Positions 1 to 6,785 of a stretch of DNA of 49,455 bases are shown here, piece by piece. The position numbers and the translations under genes were made by a program. The notes below the pieces were generated by a model, which was not told where the DNA came from, ran no database searches, and saw only the letters and a list, made by a program, of their open reading frames with translations. The stretch covers positions 1-49,455 of the forward strand of contig CALWIO010000014.1 of the NCBI GenBank assembly GCA_944380765.1, written 5' to 3'. The stretch comes from an uncultured Clostridia bacterium. Lineage in GTDB: Bacteria > Bacillota > Clostridia > Oscillospirales > Acutalibacteraceae. How positions within the stretch are numbered: position 1 is the first letter of the stretch; every line of letters begins with the position of its first letter.

Positions 1-97
1 GCGCGCCGGTTGGCGTAAGCCGAGGCGCGCGGACTTATAATCGGTGTTTGCGAAGCAAACGAAAAGGCTTGCCTTTTCGAGTCTCTCCTTCTGCGCC

Positions 98-136
98 ATA
101 CAACCCTATGTGAAAACATAGGGTTGTATTTTTTTG
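98..136 (+). terminator. Terminator of repeat copy 1
   Basis: ATACAACCCTATG and CATAGGGTTGTAT form a perfect 13-bp stem with a 6-nt loop, followed by seven T residues. Confidence 0.85.
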
Positions 137-267
137 TTTGAGTTTGTGAGAGACTCGAACTCTTGTCCATGCGCGCCGGTTGGCGTAAGCCGAGGCGCGC
201 GGACTTATAATCGGTGTTTGCGAAGCAAACGAAAAGGCTTGCCTTTTTGAGTCTCTCCTTCTGCGCC

Positions 268-305
268 ATACAACCCTTTGTGAAAGCATAGGGTTGTATT
301 TTTTT
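268..305 (+). terminator. Terminator of repeat copy 2
   Basis: Same hairpin as in copy 1 with base changes near the loop; about 10 bp of stem (ATACAACCCT with AGGGTTGTAT) remain, followed by a T run. Confidence 0.8.
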
Positions 306-382
306 GGTTTGAGTAGGTTGTATTTTTTGCCGATTTATTTTATATTCTTTCGGGGTTACTAAAATTAGCGCTATATTATCTT

Positions 383-420
383 AAAAAACCGGCCGGGCAA
401 ATGCCCTTCGCCGGTTTTTT
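383..420 (-). terminator. Terminator after uxaA (bidirectional shape)
   Basis: AAAAAACCGGC and GCCGGTTTTTT flank an inner GGGC/GCCC hairpin, giving a U-tract on either strand. It abuts the uxaA stop codon, so it most likely ends the uxaB-uxaA transcript. Confidence 0.85.
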
Positions 421-1796
421 TAAAGCGTGACTCCGTTTTTGAATATAGCTATTTCGCGGTGGCTGTTCTGCTCGCTTAAAGTTTTTTGCCCATCCGCGGT
501 TTTAATTACCTGGTCAAAAAGCTTTTGAGGAGCTTTGCTATCCGTAATTGACGGCTCGGCGTCAAAATCAATCCAATTCCTTTTACGGTTATAAAGTGAA
601 GTATTCGTTGAGATTTTCAAGACCGGCACGGGCGCTCCCAAAGGCGTGCCCCTGCCAGTGGTAAACAGAATAATATGACAGCCGGCGGCGGTCAGGTTTG
701 TGACAGCGACCATATCGTTGCCGGGGCCGTAAAGCAAATTCAATCCGCTTTTTCGCGCCTTGTCGCCGCAAAGGAGCACATCCGTAACGGGCGATGTACC
801 GCCCTTCTGCACACAGCCGAGAGATTTTTCTTCAAGCGTGGTTATTCCCCCCTCTTTATTGCCGGGCGAGGGATTTTCGCTTACCGGCTGAGAGTGAGAG
901 ATAAAATAATTTTTAAAGTTGTTTATGAGACTTACCGATTTTTCAAACACCGCGCGGCTCTCGCAGCGGTTAAAAAGTATCTGTTCGGCTCCGAACATCT
1001 CGGGCACCTCGGTCATTACAGCCGCGGCTCCCATTGAAACGGCAATATCCGCCGTTCTGCCTACAAGAGGGTTGGCGGTTATTCCCGAAAGGCCGTCGCT
1101 TCCCCCGCATTTTAAGCCGATTACGAGCTTAGAAATATCGGTTTTTATTTTTTTATCCTTTGCGGCTTTCAGCGTAAGTTCTTTTATAATATTTACGCCC
1201 TCCCGTACCTCGTCGGCGCAGTCCTGAGCGTTTAAGAACTTTATTCTTTCGCTGTCATATCCGCCGAGCGCTGCTTTAAGAGAGTCTATGCCGTTATTTT
1301 CACAGCCGAGCCCCAGCACGAGCACTCCGCCGGCGTTGGGGTGAGTTATGAGTCCGCTGAGAATTTTGCGTGTAGTTTCGAGGTCGTCGCCGAGCTGACT
1401 GCACCCGTAGGGGTGGCAGAAAGCGAAAGCTCCTGTTTTTTCGGCGATAATTTCCGCTGTATGGCTTACACAGCCGACCGTGGGGATTATCCAGATGTCA
1501 TTGCGTATTCCTATTCTGCCGTCACGGCGAGCGTAAGCCGTAAATTCCGCGGGTTTTATTTTCGGCAGAGTTTTAAAATCGGGCGCATACTCATATTCCG
1601 CAATTTCGCCGAGGGCGGTTTTGAGATTATGGGAATGCACATGCTCCCCCTTTGCAATATCGGCTGACGCCGAGCCTATCGGAAAGCCGTATTTTATGAC
1701 GCTCTCCCCTTTTTTTATATCCCTTACAGCGTATTTATGCCCGTTTTCAAGGGAAACCTCTACATTGTCATTGGGATTTATCCGTACAAAATCCAT
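420..1796 (-). CDS. uxaA: Altronate dehydratase (UxaA family)
   Basis: Predicted to dehydrate D-altronate to 2-keto-3-deoxygluconate in the galacturonate branch of hexuronate catabolism. The 458-residue protein has an N-terminal SAF-type domain (about residues 1-75), then the galactarate/altronate dehydratase core. Visible family motifs include RDGRIGIRNDIW, HPYGCSQLGDD, LGLGCENN, LKCGGSDGLSGITANP and TTGRGTPLGAP. E. coli UxaA is somewhat longer (about 495). The start was set at an ATG preceded by GGGAGG (on the minus strand); a longer reading frame upstream has no supporting site. The start lies 19 bp inside the end of uxaB, so the two are probably translationally coupled. No uxaC isomerase is present here, so the pathway must be completed elsewhere. 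Confidence 0.93.
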   Translation of the reverse strand: MDFVRINPNDNVEVSLENGHKYAVRDIKKGESVIKYGFPIGSASADIAKGEHVHSHNLKTALGEIAEYEYAPDFKTLPKIKPAEFTAYARRDGRIGIRNDIWIIPTVGCVSHTAEIIAEKTGAFAFCHPYGCSQLGDDLETTRKILSGLITHPNAGGVLVLGLGCENNGIDSLKAALGGYDSERIKFLNAQDCADEVREGVNIIKELTLKAAKDKKIKTDISKLVIGLKCGGSDGLSGITANPLVGRTADIAVSMGAAAVMTEVPEMFGAEQILFNRCESRAVFEKSVSLINNFKNYFISHSQPVSENPSPGNKEGGITTLEEKSLGCVQKGGTSPVTDVLLCGDKARKSGLNLLYGPGNDMVAVTNLTAAGCHIILFTTGRGTPLGAPVPVLKISTNTSLYNRKRNWIDFDAEPSITDSKAPQKLFDQVIKTADGQKTLSEQNSHREIAIFKNGVTL

Positions 1797-3106
1797 CTCA
1801 GCGCCTCCCTTGCTCCTTTTTCGCGTATGGCGTTTAAACATTCCCCGACCTCCGGAAGCGAGAAGGTTAAATCCGCTCCCCACAGCTCTTTACAAGCGAG
1901 CACAGCGTCAAGTTCGTTCTCCTTAATAATGGTTACCGTTTTTTCGCTGTCCCAGGGCTCGCCGTTTTTGTAATACTCAATCAGCGCGGCAAGGGAAAAA
2001 GCAAATTCTTTCGGGAACACGCCGTATTTTTCGTGCCAGTCAAAGGCGGTGGGCAGAACCCTCTCTTTAAACTTGCTTACGGAATTTAATGAAATTGATT
2101 TTAGCTGATGCTTAACAAAGGGATTCGCGAAGCGTTCGAGCACGCTCGCGGTAAAAGCCCTGTTCTCCGCGCTGTCGCCGAGCATTGGCAGAATATAATC
2201 AAAAAGGCATTTTTCAAGAAAACGACTTATATCGGCGTCATTAAGGCAGTCCCCGACAGTTTCGACTCCGCACAGCAGAGCCGGAAACACCATAGATGTA
2301 TGCGCCCCGTTTAAGACGCGCACCTTTCTTTTTTTATAGGGCGAAACATCGTCTGTCCAGACAACATTAAAGCCGGCTTTTCTAAGCGGAAGCTCGGATT
2401 CAAAATTGCCGCCGATTACCCACAGGTGGAATATTTCGGCGGTGTCAAGAAGCTTATCCTCCCTGCCGATTTCAGCGCAAAGGCGCTTTGCCTCTTGCGA
2501 GGGATAGCCTGTAACGATACGGTCCACAAGAGTATTGCAAAAGCTGTTATATGAATTTATCCAATTTACAAAATCTTCGCCGAGCCCCCATTGAGCGGCA
2601 TATTTCAAAACGCAGTCTTTAAGCCTGTCGCCGTTATTGTCAATAAGCTCGCAGGCGAGCATTACAAAGCCGCCGAGTCCCGATTTATACCTTTCGTAAA
2701 GCAGTCTTGTCAGCTTGGCGGGAAACGAGGAAGCCGGAGAATCGGAAAAACGGCAGGTTTCATCATACGCGATTCCGGCTTCGGTAGTATTTGAAATTAC
2801 AAAACGCATATCGGGATTATGCGCAAGTTCAAGAAACGAGTCAAAGTCGGTATAAGGATTTATACACCTGCTGACAGAGTGAATCTCCGCGCGCTCGCAA
2901 ACCTCTTTGCCGTTTTCGACTCCGCGAAGATACAAATTATATACGCCTTTCTGAGCGTTTATTATATCGGCAGCGCCTTTTTCAATGGGCTGTACTATTA
3001 CAACTTTGCCGTCATAGAGATTTTGTTCGTTGAGCTTATGTATAAAATAATCCGCAAATCCACGCAGAAAATTGCCCTCGCCGAACTGAATTACTGTTTC
3101 TTTCAT
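1778..3106 (-). CDS. uxaB: Tagaturonate reductase (altronate oxidoreductase)
   Basis: Predicted NAD-dependent reduction of D-tagaturonate to D-altronate, the step before UxaA. The 442-residue protein belongs to the long-chain mannitol dehydrogenase family: an N-terminal Rossmann motif (QFGEGNFLRGF, residues 7-17) and the catalytic-Lys region KKRKVRVLNGAHT. E. coli UxaB is about 480 residues. Another polyol dehydrogenase of this family is possible, but direct overlap with uxaA strongly favours UxaB. The ATG is preceded by a purine-rich GGGGAAGG site. It is the first gene of the uxaB-uxaA operon, with a promoter at 3153-3181. Confidence 0.92.
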   Translation of the reverse strand: MKETVIQFGEGNFLRGFADYFIHKLNEQNLYDGKVVIVQPIEKGAADIINAQKGVYNLYLRGVENGKEVCERAEIHSVSRCINPYTDFDSFLELAHNPDMRFVISNTTEAGIAYDETCRFSDSPASSFPAKLTRLLYERYKSGLGGFVMLACELIDNNGDRLKDCVLKYAAQWGLGEDFVNWINSYNSFCNTLVDRIVTGYPSQEAKRLCAEIGREDKLLDTAEIFHLWVIGGNFESELPLRKAGFNVVWTDDVSPYKKRKVRVLNGAHTSMVFPALLCGVETVGDCLNDADISRFLEKCLFDYILPMLGDSAENRAFTASVLERFANPFVKHQLKSISLNSVSKFKERVLPTAFDWHEKYGVFPKEFAFSLAALIEYYKNGEPWDSEKTVTIIKENELDAVLACKELWGADLTFSLPEVGECLNAIREKGAREALRWILYG

Positions 3107-3152
3107 AACCTTCCCCTTTGCGCCGCTGAAAATTTTTGTGTTTCGTGAGGTA

Positions 3153-3181
3153 ATTATACCGCATTTCCCCCGTCAATGCAA
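3153..3181 (-). promoter_or_regulatory. Predicted sigma-A promoter of uxaB-uxaA
   Basis: On the minus strand, TTGCAT, 17 nt, TATAAT, about 50 nt upstream of the uxaB start. Confidence 0.65.
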
Positions 3182-3205
3182 CAAATCGGCGTGAGCAAAG
3201 CCGAA

Positions 3206-3232
3206 AGCGCCCGAAAAAAATCTCCGGGCGCT
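3206..3232 (-). terminator. Hairpin after the SH3b/C39 gene
   Basis: AGCGCCCG and CGGGCGCT pair just beyond the stop at 3240. On the minus strand the T-run lies in the loop and only a short TTT follows the stem, so this is a weak terminator call. Confidence 0.45.
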
Positions 3233-3239
3233 CTTGTGT

Positions 3240-4220
3240 TTACTGATAAACAAAGTACTTATAGAAAACGGGATAGGCGTTTAAAAACTGCTGAAGCGTT
3301 GTTCGCTGATTTGTTCCGGGGTCGTTAATGACAAATCCCGAAGCCGCAAGCGAGCTGCCGCCTGTATAACCCGTCACTACAACCCAATGCTGTCTGCCTG
3401 CCGATGTCTTGGCTCCGAAAAGAACGGGCTTGCCCGCCTTTAAGGCATTATAAAGTGCCGTAAGGTAGCCTGATGACGAGGTTGTTACCTTATAATCCGA
3501 AGGCCAGTAGAGGTCGCCTGAGGAAGAGTAGCTGAGCTTTTTGGACATGGCGTCAGGATAGATTACGGTATTTTTGCGGTAGGACTCAATCATGGCTATG
3601 GCTGTTGTAGCGCAGCCTATCTGCCCGATTGTTTTGCCCGATGTTCCTATTTGCACATTTGCCCAGCGGCTGTCCGTCTGTTTAAAATAAGGCACAGAAA
3701 GGGTTATTTTAGGATATGTTGACGGCTGCGAGGCAACAGTCGAGGAAAGGTACTGGCTGCTTACATAGCCTGTTTTTGTACCGTGATACAAAATTCGGCT
3801 CCACCCGCCGGAAGAGGAAAGCACAATCACGATTTCGCCTTTCGCGAGGCTGCCGATTCTGAGATAGCCCGTACCGGCTCCGCTTCTTACATTAAGCGTA
3901 CCCGACTGTATATTCACGCTGTAAGGCGTGCCGGACGCAGTTTTAATATAACTGCCGTGGACATATCCGAACAGTCCCTTGCCGTACTCCACATACCACC
4001 ACGAGCCGCTTTGTGAAATCAGGGTCACATAGCTGCCCTTTGAAAGAGTTGCCAGTACCGTTGAGGAAGTTGACGCACTTTTTCGTACATTGAGGTTTCC
4101 TGAAGTTACATTGACCGTTCCCGCCTTTGAAGAGGCGGTAGCCGCCTCGGCTGTCATAGGAACGGCGGTCACGCCTATTATGATTACAACTGCCAAAATA
4201 AATGATAATAATTTTTTCAT
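3240..4220 (-). CDS. Secreted SH3b-SH3b-C39-like peptidase
   Basis: A 326-residue exported protein. It has a signal peptide (residues 1-27, AEA cleavage region), two bacterial SH3 domains (about 33-95 and 101-162; each with LNVR and a GYV ending), and a C-terminal Peptidase_C39_2-like domain (about 171-326). Candidate catalytic residues are Cys203 in QIGCATTAIAM, His278 in RQHWVVVTGY and Asp300 in INDPG. Proteins of this build usually act at the cell wall; SH3b domains bind peptidoglycan and the C39-like domain is a papain-fold hydrolase. The actual substrate is unknown. The gene stands alone, with GAGGTGG before the ATG and its own promoter. Confidence 0.85.
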   Translation of the reverse strand: MKKLLSFILAVVIIIGVTAVPMTAEAATASSKAGTVNVTSGNLNVRKSASTSSTVLATLSKGSYVTLISQSGSWWYVEYGKGLFGYVHGSYIKTASGTPYSVNIQSGTLNVRSGAGTGYLRIGSLAKGEIVIVLSSSGGWSRILYHGTKTGYVSSQYLSSTVASQPSTYPKITLSVPYFKQTDSRWANVQIGTSGKTIGQIGCATTAIAMIESYRKNTVIYPDAMSKKLSYSSSGDLYWPSDYKVTTSSSGYLTALYNALKAGKPVLFGAKTSAGRQHWVVVTGYTGGSSLAASGFVINDPGTNQRTTLQQFLNAYPVFYKYFVYQ

Positions 4221-4291
4221 TTTCCACCTCGGTTATAATGATTTTTATTTATCGGATGGGCGCTTAATTTTGCTCCGTTCCGATATGTCAC

Positions 4292-4320
4292 ATTATAACA
4301 GAGGCTCATACTCTTGTGAA
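4292..4320 (-). promoter_or_regulatory. Predicted promoter of the SH3b/C39 gene
   Basis: On the minus strand, TTCACA, 17 nt, TATAAT, giving a leader of roughly 65 nt. Confidence 0.6.
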
Positions 4321-4363
4321 TAATCCAAATAATGCTATATTTTTTAAGATTTGCCTTAAAAGT

Positions 4364-4390
4364 AAAGACCTGCCGCCCGGCAGGTCTTTT
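4364..4390 (-). terminator. Terminator after the GH31 gene
   Basis: AAAGACCTGCCG and CGGCAGGTCTTT form a perfect 12-bp stem with a very short loop, ending in T residues. It lies 4 nt past the GH31 stop and ends the 9.9-to-4.4 kb glycosidase operon. Confidence 0.85.
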
Positions 4391-4393
4391 AGC

Positions 4394-6769
4394 TTATTCC
4401 ATAGAGTTTACCGCTTCGTCAAGGCACATTTTAAGGGATTTTGAACGGGTGCGGCGAATAAGAGCGTCATAGTCGTTCTTGGTTTTGCAGGACTCCGCCC
4501 TTGAAGCGATTACCCGTTTTTTCACATTGGAGCCGTTGAAGTGAATAATGCAGTCGAGCACGCGCTCGCTTACCGGCTTGTTTTTACGAGCCGTTACCCC
4601 GAAAAGCGTTATTTCGAGGGTATCCTCCGCTCCGACACCGCAAACGGTTACAGAGTTATCCTGAACCGAAGCGGAAACCGCGGCTGAGTTTAAGAGTACG
4701 CCGGCGTCCGAGAAGTTCTCAATATCCTTAAAACGGAAAGTATATTTTCTGTTTTTTGGAATACACGCAAGAGCCTTGCCGCCGCTGACCGTAATTTTAA
4801 GAGAGCCTTCCGTTTCGCTTACGGTAATTTTGCTGAGGGAGTACTCGCCGTTTTTATAATTTCCGCTTTCGCCGTCGTCCTCATAGAACATAAAGGTATT
4901 ATTTCCGCGGTAAATGTCAAATTCCAGATTTTCCGGACAGCGCCATGAGTTTCCCGAATCCGCCGAAAGAGGTATTACGGCTCCCTCGCGGGCCAGAACG
5001 GGTATTGTGTTGACCGGGCTGTTTATTATTACATTCTTGCCTCCGTTATATATTCTGCCGTCAAAAATGTTAGTCCATCTGCCCTTGGGAAGCCACATTT
5101 TTGTAGCCGCCGTTTTGGTGTTTTTATCCATTTTTGTCGTTACGGGACACACCAAAAGCTCTGAGCCGAACATATACTCGTTTTTGAACTCAAACGCCTC
5201 ACTGTTTTCGGGATATGTATAATACATAGGCTCGCAGAGCGCTCTGCCCTCGCTGTAAGAACGGTAATTCATCGCATATATATACGGAATAAGTCTGTGG
5301 CGAAGTCTTAAAAACTCGGTTGAGAGAGTCTGAGCCTCCCAGCTGTAATTCCACGGCTCTTTTCCGAGGAAAGACCAGTTTGTGGAATGAAGGCGCATAA
5401 TAGGTGAAAATACGCCGAACTGAATCCATCTTATATAAAGCTCGTCGTCATGCTCGCCGAGATGATGGCCGCCGATGTCATGGCTCCACCATGTATAGCC
5501 GCAGTTTGCCGCGTTGGCTGTAAAATACGGCTGAAAATTCAAAACGCTCCAATTCATAGCCGTATCGCCGGAAAAGCCGAGCGGATAACGGTGAGAGCCG
5601 ATTCCCGCGTAGCGAGAAAGAATAAGCGGCCGTCTGCCCTCGCGGTCGGTGTCAAGATAATGGTAATGATTAAGAAGCCACAGCGGGTCAAGCCCTGCTT
5701 TTTTACTTCTGGTGCCCTGCTGCCAGTCTATCCACCAGAAATCGACTCCGTCCTTTTCATAGGGGTGGTGCAGAATATCGAAATAGGCGTTGATAAAGTT
5801 TTTGTCGGTTAAATCAAACTCAACGGTTTTGCCGCTTTCCTTATCAATCCCCATAGCTTCAGCCATTTCGCCGTACATATTCTCAAAGCTGCGCACGCCG
5901 TCCGCCGGGTGAAGGTTCATGGTGACCTTTAAATCCATATCGTGCAGCTTTTTCAAAAATCCCTTATAATCGGGGAAAAGATCGGTATTCCAGCTGTAAC
6001 CTGTCCAGCCGGAGCTCCAGACAGGCCCCCGTTTGCCGTTATAATTAAACTTTTCCTTTACATTTACCCAATGCCAGTCCATATCTATTGTGGCAACGGT
6101 AAGCGGAATATCTCGGCGGAAAAACTCGTCCATAAGTCCCTCGTATTCCGCCTGAGTGTACGCTCTGTATCGGCTCCACCAGTTGCCGAGGGCATATCTC
6201 GGAACAAGGGGCGGTCTGCCCGTTATTTTATAAAAATCGTTTATCCAGCCCACATAATCCTTACCGAAAGCGAAAACATAAATATCCTTCGTGCCGTTTG
6301 CCCTTTCGGTGAGCATTCCGTCCTTTTCAAGCAGCAGGGTTTTACTGTCGTCAAAAACCTGTGCACCGTCATGGTTTATTACGCCGTCGTTCAGCTTTTT
6401 AGGCCCAAAAGTCTGGTCGAGAGTGCGGGCGGTGCCTTTTAAGTTATGCTCGGGATCCGGGTTTATTTTTTTGCCGTCGATTTCGGCATACTTAAAGGCG
6501 CCCGTATGGCAATTCACGCAAAAAACAGCCTTTTCGGTTTTAACGGTGAGAGTATCGTTTGAGGTTTTATGAGTGAAAGGTACAATTCCGAAATTGCGGT
6601 ACCAGACTGTCTGCGAAGGCAGGTCGGTAAAATTGCCCTCGGGAGAAAACTCCACTCTTATCATTCGTTCGGTCAGCACCGTAAGCCGTACATTCCGGCT
6701 GAGAACGATATTCTCCGGCGGTGAAACCGCGTCAGTTGCCGCAAGCAGTTCACGGTTCAGCTCTTTCAT
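4394..6769 (-). CDS. Glycoside hydrolase family 31 (alpha-glucosidase/alpha-xylosidase type)
   Basis: A 791-residue GH31 enzyme with no signal peptide, so cytoplasmic. Order: N-terminal beta-sandwich (about 1-180), catalytic barrel (about 190-530), C-terminal beta domains. The catalytic signature is visible: candidate nucleophile Asp348 in WWIDWQQG and acid/base Asp402 in FSGDTAMNW; RLHS follows. Retaining GH31 enzymes release alpha-linked glucose, xylose or galactose, and some act on N-acetylgalactosamine; the WWIDWQQG form does not let me choose a substrate. The start was moved to the ATG with GGGGAT upstream, giving a 16-bp gap to the GH36-like gene. It is the last gene of its operon. Confidence 0.88.
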   Translation of the reverse strand: MKELNRELLAATDAVSPPENIVLSRNVRLTVLTERMIRVEFSPEGNFTDLPSQTVWYRNFGIVPFTHKTSNDTLTVKTEKAVFCVNCHTGAFKYAEIDGKKINPDPEHNLKGTARTLDQTFGPKKLNDGVINHDGAQVFDDSKTLLLEKDGMLTERANGTKDIYVFAFGKDYVGWINDFYKITGRPPLVPRYALGNWWSRYRAYTQAEYEGLMDEFFRRDIPLTVATIDMDWHWVNVKEKFNYNGKRGPVWSSGWTGYSWNTDLFPDYKGFLKKLHDMDLKVTMNLHPADGVRSFENMYGEMAEAMGIDKESGKTVEFDLTDKNFINAYFDILHHPYEKDGVDFWWIDWQQGTRSKKAGLDPLWLLNHYHYLDTDREGRRPLILSRYAGIGSHRYPLGFSGDTAMNWSVLNFQPYFTANAANCGYTWWSHDIGGHHLGEHDDELYIRWIQFGVFSPIMRLHSTNWSFLGKEPWNYSWEAQTLSTEFLRLRHRLIPYIYAMNYRSYSEGRALCEPMYYTYPENSEAFEFKNEYMFGSELLVCPVTTKMDKNTKTAATKMWLPKGRWTNIFDGRIYNGGKNVIINSPVNTIPVLAREGAVIPLSADSGNSWRCPENLEFDIYRGNNTFMFYEDDGESGNYKNGEYSLSKITVSETEGSLKITVSGGKALACIPKNRKYTFRFKDIENFSDAGVLLNSAAVSASVQDNSVTVCGVGAEDTLEITLFGVTARKNKPVSERVLDCIIHFNGSNVKKRVIASRAESCKTKNDYDALIRRTRSKSLKMCLDEAVNSME

Positions 6770-6785
6770 ATTAAATCCCCTTTTT

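Larger units (their letters stand above)
1..314 (+). repeat. Tandem 170-bp structured repeat with terminator (two copies)
   Basis: Two near-identical copies begin at 1 and 171. Each holds a GC hairpin (GCGCGCC paired with GGCGCGC, inner TTGGC/GCCGA), a GTTTGC-GAA-GCAAAC hairpin, a GAAAAGGC-TT-GCCTTTTC hairpin, a stretch ending CTTCTGCGCCA that resembles a tRNA 3' end, and a strong terminator. In copy 2 the segment GAGAGACTC at 149 pairs with GAGTCTCTC near 249, closing the three hairpins into a cloverleaf-like fold. The matching 5' arm of copy 1 would lie before the window. No complete tRNA can be built because a 5' acceptor strand is missing. Function is unknown; duplicated tRNA-derived sequence is one reading. 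Confidence 0.75.

Noticed and set aside
1..170. A true tRNA gene in each repeat copy
   Set aside because: A tRNA-like 3' end and T-loop are visible, but there is no matching 5' acceptor or normal D-arm, so no functional tRNA can be built.
35..289. 84-codon minus-strand frame across the tandem repeat
   Set aside because: It lies wholly within the duplicated hairpin and terminator structure, and its protein repeats itself because the DNA does; no ribosome site.
1..314. CRISPR array
   Set aside because: Only two long copies with structured, near-identical content and no short spacers.
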